A DNA stretch of 64,000 nt from contig JAKSNF010000009.1 of assembly GCA_024400115.1 (NCBI GenBank), positions 17,779-81,778 on the forward strand, in the 5' to 3' direction. The position numbers and the translations under genes are program-made. This document shows, one piece after another, positions 28,281-39,200 of the stretch. Below the pieces are notes generated by a model. The model was not told the DNA's origin, searched no databases, and saw only the letters and a list, made by a program, of their open reading frames with translations. How positions within the stretch are numbered: the stretch's first letter is position 1; each line of letters begins with the position of its first letter. The stretch is from Paludibacteraceae bacterium (lineage in GTDB: Bacteria; Bacteroidota; Bacteroidia; Bacteroidales; Paludibacteraceae).

Positions 28281-29926
28281 GCAGCAATGAGTATAATTAA
28301 AATAACAGCAATAGCGATAACAACTTTCTTCCAAGTAGCGAATTTCTTCTTGGGCAACTTAATGAGCGGGAATTGAACCATCTCGGTTAAGGTAGCACCA
28401 AAAGGTACGTTCACAATAGCGTCCGCGTTGATAGCCCAACCATTAGCGTTGAGGATAGGAGCCAGGTTGCGCTTGCGCAGTTTGAGCCAAGCCATGAACA
28501 TAGCCGGACCGGAGATAACGAGCATCAGACCCGCAATCCAAATGAGCAGTTGCCACCAAGCGAGCGAGTTGATACCGCTTGCCAACGAAGCGATGAACGA
28601 ACCGATATAACCAATCGCCATACCGATGGCAGCAAAGATACCGGCAAACTTAGCAATATCAAAGGGTGTCTTCTTATCTGCCGGAGCATCCGTAGGATTG
28701 GCTATCTTATCCTGAGCCGTAGTTTGTAAACCGGCGAGGGCTTTGTCGTTCTTCTCTGCAGCGGATTTATTCACAAGGTCTTGCAGCCACTTAGCGAACT
28801 TACGATAAGGAGACCAGAAGGCTTGTTTAACAGAGATGGGATTATCCACAATCTTAGTGACCGTAGCGTCCCAGTCATTGCCCTGACGGTCATAGAAGAT
28901 AGCATTCTTGCCAACCGTGAGATTGCGAATTTCGCCTTGAGTCATAGCCGCCACGATGGTCATCGTTTGACCGAGCACCTTGCTTGTGCAGTTGCAGTAA
29001 ACGAGGAACATGCCGCTGGCGCCTGCTTGAGCGTCTTGCTTACCCATGTCGCTGACGCGGATACAGAGGTGGCATATACGTTGGTCAATGACCAATTTAC
29101 CGGCTTGGAACATAGCCAACTTGCCATTGTAGAAGTCTTCGAAAGCAACGAAGTTACGAAGAACGGTATAATAATCGCGACAGAGGAGTAGCAGTTTGAG
29201 GAGCGGTTCGTACTCGGCTTTGGCAGCTGCCAGTGCGGCAGCGTTGGCAGCATCGGCATCCGCTTGGGCAGCGGCATTAGCAGCCAGCACTCCCTCATAA
29301 GCGGCAATCTGAGCACCCATTTCATTGAACTTAGCCTCCGTTAGACCGGGCTTAACAGCGTCTTCGGGAATAACAGCCAAACCGAGTTTAGCCATCTTCT
29401 CCAATTGGAAATAAGCAGCGTACTCTGCTTGTTTCTCCTTATAAGCAGCGATAACATCTGCCTCAAAAGGAGCTTTCTCTTCCGCCAACGTTGGAGTCAC
29501 AGTCTCTACCGTCAAAGCGTCAATTGTAGCTTGTACATCGGCTAAGCTAATAACCGTCTTATCACCGGCTATCTTCTTGGCAGCAGCGATAAGAGCCTCA
29601 TCCTTGATGTTTGTCACCTCTATCGAATCCTCGCCTTTAAACAAAGATGAAGGATCGACAAGGACATCGCAAAGCCATTGTGTGTTTGTAACGACCTCAT
29701 CTAAATGGAGTTGGCCATCTTTGTCGCAGTCCATTAAAGAAAGGGTCTGTTCGGACACTTCTAATCCGGTAATGGGGCAAGAGAGAACGGTCCATTTCTT
29801 TGGATCAAGTTCTGCGAGATGACGTAAATCGTCAGCCGATTGAATACGAACGCGGGTAGAACCGCCTAAGTTTACGAATGTCCAAGCATACTTGGATGTC
29901 AGTTTCTTGAGATCAATTTTTCTCAT
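28223..29926 (-). CDS. Membrane-anchored protein with EF-hand-like loop, unknown function
   Basis: 567 residues. Near residue 63 there is a calcium-type loop, [12 protein letters not shown], matching the D.D.DG...E pattern of EF-hands. An Ala-rich helical section follows (about residues 170-235). Three hydrophobic helices come at the C-terminus ([56 protein letters not shown]) and the protein ends with cysteine-rich [12 protein letters not shown]. No family was recognised. It is the first gene of a minus-strand run leading to M23, murF-alr and three small genes, with its own promoter at 29967-29997. Confidence 0.6.
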   Translation of the reverse strand: MRKIDLKKLTSKYAWTFVNLGGSTRVRIQSADDLRHLAELDPKKWTVLSCPITGLEVSEQTLSLMDCDKDGQLHLDEVVTNTQWLCDVLVDPSSLFKGEDSIEVTNIKDEALIAAAKKIAGDKTVISLADVQATIDALTVETVTPTLAEEKAPFEADVIAAYKEKQAEYAAYFQLEKMAKLGLAVIPEDAVKPGLTEAKFNEMGAQIAAYEGVLAANAAAQADADAANAAALAAAKAEYEPLLKLLLLCRDYYTVLRNFVAFEDFYNGKLAMFQAGKLVIDQRICHLCIRVSDMGKQDAQAGASGMFLVYCNCTSKVLGQTMTIVAAMTQGEIRNLTVGKNAIFYDRQGNDWDATVTKIVDNPISVKQAFWSPYRKFAKWLQDLVNKSAAEKNDKALAGLQTTAQDKIANPTDAPADKKTPFDIAKFAGIFAAIGMAIGYIGSFIASLASGINSLAWWQLLIWIAGLMLVISGPAMFMAWLKLRKRNLAPILNANGWAINADAIVNVPFGATLTEMVQFPLIKLPKKKFATWKKVVIAIAVILIILIAACLIAHYCFGYPCHYRPCC

Positions 29927-29966
29927 AAGTTTATGTGTTTTTATACCTTTTCTTTGAAAAACGCTA

Positions 29967-29997
29967 CAAAATTACAAAATAATTTGCATATATCAAA
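29967..29997 (-). promoter_or_regulatory. Minus-strand promoter interlocked with the rpsA promoter
   Basis: Minus strand TTTG (29997-29994), 19 nt, TAATTTTG (29974-29967). Its -33 box lies within the spacer of the rpsA promoter, and the rpsA -33 box lies within its own spacer. Confidence 0.75.
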
Positions 29998-30014
29998 ATT
30001 TTTTTATACTTTTG
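29983..30014 (+). promoter_or_regulatory. rpsA promoter
   Basis: TTTG (29983-29986), 20 nt starting CATATATCAAAA, TACTTTTG (30007-30014). Transcription from here gives a leader of about 230 nt that contains the hairpin array. Confidence 0.8.
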
Positions 30015-30033
30015 CACGCTTTTTCGTGGAAAA

Positions 30034-30190
30034 GGTCTAAATATAGACCGCCCTTCGGGCTGTTAGACCGTCCCTATAGGACTGAAAGACCGCAGCCAAC
30101 GGCTGCTGAAAGACCGGGGTTGCGCCCCTGAAAGACTATCCTACAGCGTAGCGGTCCTACAGCGTAGCGGTCCTACAGCGCAGCGGTCTA
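30034..30190 (+). repeat. Variable mini-hairpin array in the rpsA leader
   Basis: Begins with GGTCTA-AATA-TAGACC. Four units follow, of 20, 22, 24 and 22 bp: AGACCG-X-TG(A/T)(A/T), where X is CCCTTCGGGC, TCCCTATAGGAC, CAGCCAACGGCTGC and GGGGTTGCGCCCC. The frame is constant while each X is a different self-complementary sequence. Then come three units in the opposite orientation (CTACAGCGTAGCGGTC type), so the two halves can also pair with each other. Confidence 0.92.
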
Positions 30191-30250
30191 AACATAGATA
30201 CTTCCACACGAGGAAAAAGTTAACATGTTTAACCCTTTTATATCTGTATT

Positions 30251-32071
30251 ATGGCAGAAAATTTATCTCTCCAGAACTTCGACTGGGATGCCTATGAGAA
30301 AGAAGCTCAAGGCAAACAAAACGAAGAAGTCCTTGCTAAGTATGACCAAACCCTGAACGCTATCAAAGACAACGAGGTTGTCGATGGTACTGTTATCAGC
30401 ATCAACAAACGCGAGGTTGTAGTTAATGTAGGTTACAAATCCGATGGTATCATCCCCGCAACTGAATTCCGTTACAATCCGGATCTGAAGGTAGGTGATA
30501 AGGTTGAGGTTTATATCCAAACCCAAGAGGACCGTAAGGGTCAACTCGTTCTTTCGCACAAAGAGGCTCGCACCTCTCGCAGTTGGGATCGTGTTAACGA
30601 CGCTTGCAACAGTGGCGAAATCGTTAATGGTTACATCAAATGCCGCACGAAAGGTGGTATGATTGTTGATGTTCTCGGTATGGAAGCCTTCTTACCCGGT
30701 AGCCAAATCGACGTTAAGCCCATCCGTGATTACGACCAATTCGTTGGTAAAACGATGGAGTTCAAGATTGTTAAGGTCAACCAAGAATACCGCAACGCTG
30801 TTGTTTCACACAAGGCTCTTATCGAAGCTGAGCTTGAAGCACAACGCAAAGAGATCGTTAATGGTCTTGAGAAGGGTCAAGTACTCGAAGGTGTTGTTAA
30901 GAACATCACGAACTATGGTGTATTCATTGACTTGGGTGGCGTAGATGGTCTTATCCACATCACCGATTTGAGTTGGGGTCGTATAAGTGATCCGAAGGAG
31001 ATTGTTGCTTTGGATCAAAAGATCAACGTTGTTATCCTTGACTTCGACGATGAGAAGAAGCGTATCGCTCTCGGTTTGAAGCAGCTCACTCCTCATCCTT
31101 GGGATGCTCTTGATGCAGACATCAAGGTTGGTGACAAGGTTCACGGTAAGGTTGTTGTTATGACCGACTACGGAGCATTCGTAGAAGTAGCTGAAGGCGT
31201 TGAAGGTCTCGTTCACGTAAGTGAGATGAGTTGGAGTCAGCACCTGCGCAGCGCTAATGACTTCCTTAAGGTTGGTGACGAGATTGACGCTATCATCCTC
31301 ACTCTTGACCGCGACGAGCGTAAGATGAGTCTCGGTATCAAGCAGCTCAAGGCTGATCCTTGGGAGAATATTGACACCAAGTATGCTGTTGGCACTCGTC
31401 ATTTTGCTAAAGTTCGTAACTTCACTAATTTCGGTGTCTTCGTTGAGATCGAAGAAGGCGTTGACGGCTTAGTACATATCTCCGACCTGAGCTGGACCAA
31501 GAAAATCAAACACCCCAGTGAGTTCACCCAAATCGGAACTGAAATGGAAGTTATGGTTCTTGAGATTGATAAGGAAAACCGCCGTTTGAGTTTAGGTCAC
31601 AAACAACTCGAGGAGAATCCTTGGGAAGAGTTAGAAGCTAAGTATGGCGTTGACACCATCGTTAGTGGTAAGGTTGTTGAAATCAACGACAAGGGTGCTG
31701 TTGTAACCCTCGAAGATGGTGTTGAAGGTTTCTGCACCTCTCGTCATCTTGCCAAAGAAGATAAGAGCGTAGTGAAGAACGGCGATACTCTTGACTTCAA
31801 GGTTATTGAGTTCAACCGCGATGCCAAACGTATCCTTCTGTCTCACCTCCGTACATGGGAAGAGCGCAAGGAAGTTCCCGCAGAGAAGAAAGCTGCTAAG
31901 AAAGAGGCTGCTCCTGAATTACCAAAGATGGAGAAGACCACTCTGGGCGACCTCAGCGTGTTAGCAGACCTTAAAGCAAGCTTAGAAGAAGCGCCCAAGG
32001 CAGAAGAAGCTCCTGCTAAGAAAGTTGCTAAGAAAGCTACCAAGAAAGCCGAAGAGCAAACGGAAGAGTAA
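30251..32071 (+). CDS. rpsA: 30S ribosomal protein S1
   Basis: Binds mRNA on the small subunit and helps initiation, which matters most where Shine-Dalgarno sequences are weak, as in Bacteroidota. The 606-residue protein has an acidic N-terminus and about six S1/OB domains; recurring GVDGLIHITDLSW, GVEGLVHVSEMSW and GVDGLVHISDLSW are the typical S1 strands. A Lys/Ala/Glu-rich tail (APAKKVAKKATKKA) closes it. The leader has a hairpin array. The stop codon directly abuts the stop of convergent aroA/CM, and the terminator lies inside that gene. Confidence 0.97.
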   Translation: MAENLSLQNFDWDAYEKEAQGKQNEEVLAKYDQTLNAIKDNEVVDGTVISINKREVVVNVGYKSDGIIPATEFRYNPDLKVGDKVEVYIQTQEDRKGQLVLSHKEARTSRSWDRVNDACNSGEIVNGYIKCRTKGGMIVDVLGMEAFLPGSQIDVKPIRDYDQFVGKTMEFKIVKVNQEYRNAVVSHKALIEAELEAQRKEIVNGLEKGQVLEGVVKNITNYGVFIDLGGVDGLIHITDLSWGRISDPKEIVALDQKINVVILDFDDEKKRIALGLKQLTPHPWDALDADIKVGDKVHGKVVVMTDYGAFVEVAEGVEGLVHVSEMSWSQHLRSANDFLKVGDEIDAIILTLDRDERKMSLGIKQLKADPWENIDTKYAVGTRHFAKVRNFTNFGVFVEIEEGVDGLVHISDLSWTKKIKHPSEFTQIGTEMEVMVLEIDKENRRLSLGHKQLEENPWEELEAKYGVDTIVSGKVVEINDKGAVVTLEDGVEGFCTSRHLAKEDKSVVKNGDTLDFKVIEFNRDAKRILLSHLRTWEERKEVPAEKKAAKKEAAPELPKMEKTTLGDLSVLADLKASLEEAPKAEEAPAKKVAKKATKKAEEQTEE

Positions 32072-33196
32072 TCATAGTTGAACGCTTACACACTCGTTGT
32101 GAAGCGACTCAAGAATAGATTGGACGGCGTCAGCACTGACGCCGTTCTTTTTTGCCCATTCCAAACGGCGTTGAAGAATCTCGTCATATCGTTTGGCTTG
32201 TAGCACAGGCATATTATGTTCGCGCTTATAATCGCCTATCTTACGAGCAATCGCCACACGTTGAGCTATTAGTTTCCATAGCTCGTCATCTACTTCATCA
32301 ATCTCTGAGCGAAGCTCAACTAAGTTGAGAGTGGAGAGTGTAGAGTGTAGAGTAGTTGCGCCTGCGGCGGTAGTTGAAAGTTGAGCGTTATCTCGATATT
32401 TTAAGTTCTTGATAATATCTATAACTTGGGCGGGAGTGAGTTGTTGTTTAGCATCACTGAGCGCGTGAGTAGGATCATTATGTACCTCAATCATCAGTCC
32501 ATCATAATCGAGGTCCATTGCTAATTGACATAAAGCAGGAACTTTAGCCGCATCCCCACTCATATGAGAAGGATCTAAGAGTAACGGCACATCGGGTTTG
32601 CGACGACGCAACTCAAACGCCATTGCCCAACAAGGCTTATGGTTACAACCACGATGAATAGCCATCACAGGCAGTCCCGTTGCTTGCAAACGCTCTATAT
32701 TCCCTATCCACAAATTGACATCCTCATTGACGGGGTTTTTGATGAGGATGGTGGATTGTGGATGGTGGATGGTGGATTGTATTTCATCTGCGATGGTCTG
32801 GACGGCAATAGGGTTCGCGCTCGTGCGCGCGCCAATCCATATATATAAGTTTAGAGTGGAGAGTTTAGAGTTTAGAGAAGCCGCCTCGTTTATTAGTTTA
32901 GAGTTGAAAAAGTCAATTATCCTTCTTACATGCTCGGGAGTGGCGACTTCCGTAGCGACAGGTAGATTATATGTCTCACTCACCTCTTGCAACCAAGGCA
33001 AACCCCTCTCCCCTACCCCTTGAAAGGTAGAGGGAGAAGTACGGGGTTTCCATATACCTGAGCGGAAGATAAGACCGCCTTCGTTGGTCGCTCCGGCAAC
33101 TCCGATATTTTGCTGCGCCGAGAGGCTTTCGGCTATTGATAATACTTGTTCGCGGCTCTCCGCTGCACAAGGACCTAATATGAATAGTTTATTCAT
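32072..33196 (-). CDS. aroA/CM: Bifunctional 3-deoxy-7-phosphoheptulonate synthase / chorismate mutase with four repeat-derived inserts
   Basis: Condenses PEP and erythrose-4-phosphate and, through the C-terminal chorismate mutase, makes prephenate. Synthase motifs: FILGPCAAESREQ, FRSGIWKPRTSPSTFQGVGE, WIGARTSANP, LIKNPVNEDVNLWIG, HRGC, LLLDPSHMSGD. The mutase is LRSEIDEVDDELWKLIAQRVAIA onward. The 374-residue chain carries extra pieces not expected in the family: residues about 30-42 (hairpin unit), about 97-116 (LNSKLSTLNL), about 139-150 (STIHHPQST) and the inter-domain linker about 281-291 (LHSTLSTLNL). The start at 33196 gives the canonical N-terminus. It lies 16 nt after the giant surface gene on the same strand. 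Confidence 0.92.
   Translation of the reverse strand: MNKLFILGPCAAESREQVLSIAESLSAQQNIGVAGATNEGGLIFRSGIWKPRTSPSTFQGVGERGLPWLQEVSETYNLPVATEVATPEHVRRIIDFFNSKLINEAASLNSKLSTLNLYIWIGARTSANPIAVQTIADEIQSTIHHPQSTILIKNPVNEDVNLWIGNIERLQATGLPVMAIHRGCNHKPCWAMAFELRRRKPDVPLLLDPSHMSGDAAKVPALCQLAMDLDYDGLMIEVHNDPTHALSDAKQQLTPAQVIDIIKNLKYRDNAQLSTTAAGATTLHSTLSTLNLVELRSEIDEVDDELWKLIAQRVAIARKIGDYKREHNMPVLQAKRYDEILQRRLEWAKKNGVSADAVQSILESLHNECVSVQL
32124..32153 (+). terminator. rpsA intrinsic terminator embedded in the convergent coding sequence
   Basis: Perfect 10-bp inverted repeat ACGGCGTCAG / CTGACGCCGT with 2 nt between, followed by TCTTTTTT on the plus strand, 52 nt after the rpsA stop. On the minus strand it codes for the NGVSADAV helix turn in chorismate mutase. 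Confidence 0.88.
32323..32354 (-). repeat. 7-bp tandem tract (AGAGTGT/AGAGTGG) in the aroA/CM linker
   Basis: About four degenerate copies; on the coding strand ACTCTAC/ACTCTCC variants that avoid the TAA of the pure AACTCTA unit. It encodes LHSTLSTLNL. Confidence 0.85.
32745..32780 (-). repeat. 7-bp tandem tract (ATCCACA/ATCCACC) inside the DAHP synthase domain
   Basis: About five copies, read on the coding strand as STIHHPQST, between the conserved WIGARTSANP and LIKNPVN strands. Confidence 0.85.
32848..32880 (-). repeat. 7-bp tandem tract (AACTCTA family) inside the DAHP synthase domain
   Basis: About four degenerate copies, read as NSKLSTLNL just before the conserved WIGART strand; a single further unit lies at 32898-32907. 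Confidence 0.85.
33070..33105 (-). repeat. Mini-hairpin repeat inside aroA/CM
   Basis: Coding-strand CGAAGGCGGTCTTA end of a hairpin unit plus a block shared with the MurF insert at 26733-26755. It encodes VAGATNEGG next to the FRSGIWKPRT motif. Confidence 0.75.
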
Positions 33197-33212
33197 TGTG
33201 GATGGTGGATAG

Positions 33213-36200
33213 TTAACGAACCATGAGTTTACCGGATTGCAAGATACGTTTCTCGCCTTCCATGAAGACATACAAGTAATATTGATTCGGAGTGAGATGA
33301 ATCGTAACTCCTACCACTTGAGGATCAAAATCAAAGAACGTCTCTATACCATCCTTATCTGTACGAATATCGGAATAATTAAAATTAGACGTTGGCAACT
33401 TATAAGAGCACAAGCGTTGACCATAAGCATCAAAGAGGCAGAAGACTACATTTTTACGAATAGTAGCTACCATGATATCCGTTGTACCTTGGATATACTT
33501 GAGAACAACATCATGAGAGGTGGGCGATTGTCCTTCATTGATAGAAGAATAAACGAAGTTAATATAATACTTACGTACCTCATTATTTTCAGCCTCACAC
33601 AGAATCAACGTGGTATCTCCTACAGTCTTAACATTGATACTTACTGTTGCTCGTTCCGACTCGGCAAATGCCTCTACATTCGGCACTACAGCACCATCAC
33701 TAAGAATATAGGTATAGAAGGTTGTTTCCGGATCAAAATTCGGCATTTCCAAACTATCTAACAAGATAGTAGCCAAATAATTGTTATCGTCTAATGCAAC
33801 TTCTTGCGTCAACGAATAAACCATAGTACTCTCACCATCTTGAGCAACAACAGAGATAATAAACGAACCATCTTGTTGCTGATTCAAAGATGCAGTCGCC
33901 AGCGGGTCAGATAATGTGTAAGAAATATCTTGCTGAGCATAGAAAGCAGACGAATCAGAACCTACCGGCAAGTAAAGGACATAGTCCGTAACGAGCGGGT
34001 CAAAATCCTCGATGGCCTTACCTTGTACATAGATAGCTTGCAAGGTAGCGTCAAAGTTCTTCTTACACGTAAAGGCAAGGAAGTACTCATTAGAAATAGA
34101 TGTTTCCTCAGCAAGCACCTCTATGATAACCGTAACTACCGTAGCGCCATTGGCGTCTTGAGTGGTATCCGAGCGCAATGTAATCGTTTGCACAGGCTCC
34201 ATGGCTATAGGCGTAACAACCGGTATCGAATCACCAAACGGTACAGCCAGTTGATACTCATAGATATCCGGATCAAACTCCGGCAATGAGATATCGTTGA
34301 TTAGAATATCGCTCAGCTGTGCATTCTCGGACAAACTATGTTTATAAGTAAGTCTATACACGAGTTGATTTCCGTTCTCTGCCGTTACCGTAAGGAAGGT
34401 TGTATCCTCCACGCGGTTCTCAATAACGCGTTGTAAGTCATTGAATAGTTCCCAGTCAATAAACGGATAATCTTCATTTTTAGCCAAGGCTACAATATAG
34501 GACAGGCGTTCCGGGTCAAAGTCTGCAATGTCTTCACCATTGCAACGAATCATCTTCAATTGAGCATTGCTATCCAAGTTATAAAGGAAGTGAATAGTAT
34601 ATATGTTAATAGAACCGTCCTCTGCCTCAACTAACAAAACAGCCTTGTTCATTGCTTTTACGCCACTTATTTCCGGCAGCAGGGTAATAGAGACTTGTTG
34701 GTAGTCATCGCCCGTAAGCCACGTTACAACAGGTTGCTCGTCTCCCTCGTTAATATAAACTGAATATTCCGTTTGACTTCCTTCAAATGACTCCAATGGC
34801 TTATCGTTGATAAAGAGTCCTGCCAACGTGTCCACACTGGATTTGGTAATCTCATGATTGATCGCATACACACGGTGGCGCCCATCTTGAGCCGTTACCG
34901 TGATACGACGATTGAGATGATAAGTATCAGCCAATAGAGTATCCAGCGTAACCACTTGGTGGTCTTCTCCCACTTCCCAATCAAGATTCGGGAAACGACG
35001 TTCACCCATTGGAAGAACAATAGTATATTCATTCTTCGTTGGCTCAAAGCCGGATAGTAATTGAGCATCTTCGTATATTGCTCTTAATGTATCTGCCGTA
35101 GAGGGTTGGAAATCAAAGACTACCACATATTGAGCTTTTGACAAGTCTTCTGCCGTTACTTCAATAGTAGCACGATTACCATCAAAGACGGCATCTGCAA
35201 TCGTTTGCGTTGCTTCCGACTGCTGACCTACGACATCGGGTTGTTCTTCTTGCTCGTCTAAGGGTAAGGTACATGTATAAACGAAGGTGGTCGGTTCAAA
35301 TCCTTCAATTGCTTCTCCGTTAACAAAGATATTAGAGAGTAATGTATTCGACGATTTAGGAACTACATATTTGATGGTATAGGTATTCGTAACGGCATCA
35401 TCTTTGGAAGACACTTGCAATTGTACTTTGAATCCATCACGGATGTAGGTCACTTTCTGTCCTTCCTGACCTAAAACGGCTTGTACATCCGGCAATATCG
35501 TTGTACCAAGAGGCAGATTAATGGTGTACTGATTATTCATCGGAGAGAATGCTAACATCGGATTCAGTTCGGGCAAGAACTCGCTCATCGGTTGACCATT
35601 GAGGGTTATATCGGCTAACGTAGCACTTGCCGCAAAGGCCTCTACATAAACATTGATTTCGTAGTGACGAGTGGTTGTACCGTCTTGCGCTTTGGTGTCC
35701 AAATTGACAATCACGTTATTTTCACCATCTACGTCGGAACGAGTAACCGTAACGAATTTATCCTCAGCAGACCACATAACCGAGAAGTCCATATTCGGTA
35801 CTCTCGTCGAATAATAAGCATAGGTAGATGAGAAGTGCTCTACAGGCTGATTATTAATCAAAATGGCACTCAATTCTGCATTATGACTCGGTTCTGCTTC
35901 TATCGTAATGGTATAATTACGATGCGCTGATTGATCTTCTGAAGTAACACTAATCAATGTCGGTTCACCTAACTTACCCACCTCCATGGATACGGTTGCA
36001 TTATTGCCGGAGCGATAGCTGATAGAAGGCATCTGCAGTTCTTGCTGTTTAACTTGAGGCGTGGGAAGAATAATGGTATATTCTAATGAATCCGAACGGA
36101 AGCCACTCAGTTCTTGACCATCCAAATAGATCATCTCTAATTCTGCCACATTGGAAAGATTGGGAAGAATCGTTACCTTATACGTAGCCTTATCCGTGCC

Positions 36201-39200
36201 ATTGGCAGTTGTGACTACAATCGAATAAACATTATCCTCCAAAGAGATTTCTACCTTTTGTTCCTGCTGAACAGGAACTACCTTCAGTTGAACCGCCGAA
36301 TCAGTAACAAGGGTATAATCCTTAATATCAGCATTGAATCCGGCTATCAATGTATCCGCAACTAAGATTGCACTGAGTTTAGTATTTGCTACATCATCAG
36401 AGGGTTTAGATAGAATATATGTCTTCGTGTTCGATTCTGTTCCAAAGACCGTCCACTGTATTTGCTCTTCTGTTTGAACCATCACTACTGAATCGCGATA
36501 ATCGTCACGAACGAAACTAACCCACTCGGGCTGATCTGCCGTCTTGGTGTAGTTCGTTCCACCAAAGTCCGTGGGGATAGTACCATCTATTTCAAACTCG
36601 GTGATCAGACCTTGCGACTGACGAGGTTGCGGTTGAGCAATAACGGTATAAGTGCCCACCGAACCGTCCGCAGCCTTAACGGTAAACACACCGTTGCGCA
36701 TTACAACCGTTTGAGCATCTTCTGCCTTATAGAAGTTCAGGACGGGTAATTGCTCTGCCGTGAGCTGATACTCGCGTATCGCAGAATCAAAACTTTCTAC
36801 ACCATCAATAGCTACTAATTGAGTATTGCTACTAACCGGACGTTTCATGCGAATCGTGTAGTTCTGACTCGTTCCGTTCTCTGCCGTTACGGCAATCGTC
36901 ATTACAGAGTCAGCATAATTCATCGTGATAGTCTGTAAATTTGATAGTGCCTTATAATCCACATCCGGCAATTGAGCAGAGGTCATTATATAGGTATATT
37001 CGAATGTAGAAGCATCAAAGCCGCTTATCTCTTCCCCATTAACGAGCAAGCTTTGCAGGTTAGCACTGCTTTGCAAAGGACGCGTAACGGATAAAGTGTA
37101 GTCGGTATAAGTACCATCCTCCGCGAAGTTACGAATAGTGGCTGTGCGCACACCGGCGTTCTCTTCGCTCCATGTTATGAGTTGGGCTTGGTCACTAACC
37201 TCACCCGTGAAGGCGAGTGTCGGAATACGTGTTTGCTCACAGTCGGTTAAGGTAACGGCGAAGGCTTTATCTGTCAGGGCAGCATCAAGACCATTGACTT
37301 TTAATGCGGTCAGTTGGCTATTGTAAGCAAAACGTACCCAATCAACGTACATCTCCGCCGAACCATCTGCTGTAGTACCAGATTCCTGATAATAAGAGTT
37401 TAGAATAATATTCATTGACGATGGATTACCAACGGCAGCATTGGCTGACGATAAATCCAAATCCAATTGCTTATAATTCGAGAAGGCCTTCGTGTCCTTG
37501 TGTATCAATTCCTTATACCCCAAATTACCCGTGAGTTGATAAACGATACGGTTATTATCTGACACCTTGGGGAACTTATAATAAATACTTAAAACATCCG
37601 GTGTATTGCGGAAAGTAATACCTCCTGATACTTGGAAGGAAGACGAACCGGCAACACCTAAAGTACCCGTTACTGTGCCTAATGTAATGAAACCGGGGAT
37701 AATACCACCTACACCAAAAATACCCGGATAACGAGAATAGAGATATGCAACACCTGTGGGATCTTGTTTAACCTCACCTCCGGATTTATAGGTTCCTTCA
37801 CTATTCGCAGCATCGGCCACAACCTGCCAAGATACGGGTTTAGGACCTTTATTATATTTTGCCGTCGTCCACTCTGTAAATTCACCATTAGGAATTACAT
37901 CGTTGGAATAGAAGTACCATATATCGTAGATATTGGTATATCCGTCATTCATAACCTTTGCTTGCCAGTGTTTGCTGTTCTGTTGCAGCACAGTCACGCC
38001 CGTTTGGAAGGATGCCACTTGATATTCTACTATCGAAGAAGACGTTAGATTTACAATATAGGAGAATCGGTTAGAATCGAAACCGCTAACCGCGGTACCG
38101 TTCACCTTCAGTCCCGTCAGCACGGCGGGATTCTGGGTCGCTACGTTCGGTGTGATGGTATAAGTCAAGTCTTCATAATCGGTGTGATTGGCTTGCACCT
38201 TAATAATCGTTGGACGAAGCGTTCCTCCTTGCTGAGCAAAGATAACTTGTTCGTTGTAATTCTTAGCATAGATAACCTCAAAGGTCTTTGTTCCGTAAGG
38301 CAGATTAATAGCAAACTCACGTTCCGTGACATTAAGAAAGACGGTATCCAAACGGTCGGGTGTGTTCTCGCGCGAGTATATATATTGAAGAGAACGCAAT
38401 TGGTTCGCTTCATTTGACTCTTGAGTTTTAAAGAGGAAACTATAGGTTTTCGTATCTCCGTTCTCCGCCGTAACCTCAATAAAAGTGGTATCTCCTAACG
38501 GACGAGACTCAATAGCCACTTGTTGTTCCGGCTCTTGCCTCTCATATAATTCAAGTTGCGGAACTCTCGTTGCACCATAAGGCAAAACAAAGGAATACTC
38601 AGTAACGGCAGGATTGAAATCAAATTCGAGGTCTGTAAAGGCAATCGACTCTAAGTTTGTATTCGAAGACTTAATAACAGGGAAAGCAATCGTATAGTTC
38701 TGCTTTGTTACTTCATCCTCTGCCATCACCTCAATCGTCATCACACCATCTACTTGGCTATAATGCGTCGTAATCGTTTGGGTCGGCATTATGCCTTTCG
38801 GCATCACGCAAGGAACGATTTTGGTTCGCCAAGCCAACGTATCTACATAATCAAACTTATCCGAACGGAAGCCGGCTATTGACTGATTATTGATTAATAT
38901 ATCTGCCAATAAAGCATTATTAGACTTTTGTCTATTATAACGAATCTCATAAACCGCTTGCGCTCCGCTTTGAGCCGTAACAATTACTTTTTGCAAGGTA
39001 TTGCTCTCGTTATAAATAACAATCGACTGCCCCTTATCCGGAACGACCGTTACTTGTGGCAGAGCCTCTCCCGTGCCAATAGGTATATTATAGACCAACG
39101 TGGTAGGTTGATAGGAAATCTCATGATTCTCAACGGCTATCGAAATTGGTGCCGTGAGATTATACTTTGCCACATTAAAAGTAACCTTATAGGTTGCTTG

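Noticed and set aside
30034..30190. CRISPR array
   Set aside because: Units are 20-24 bp with no long identical repeat or unique spacers of constant length, and there are no cas genes.
33237..33761. Plus-strand reading frame opposite the giant surface protein
   Set aside because: Antisense shadow of a strongly supported coding region, with no family features.
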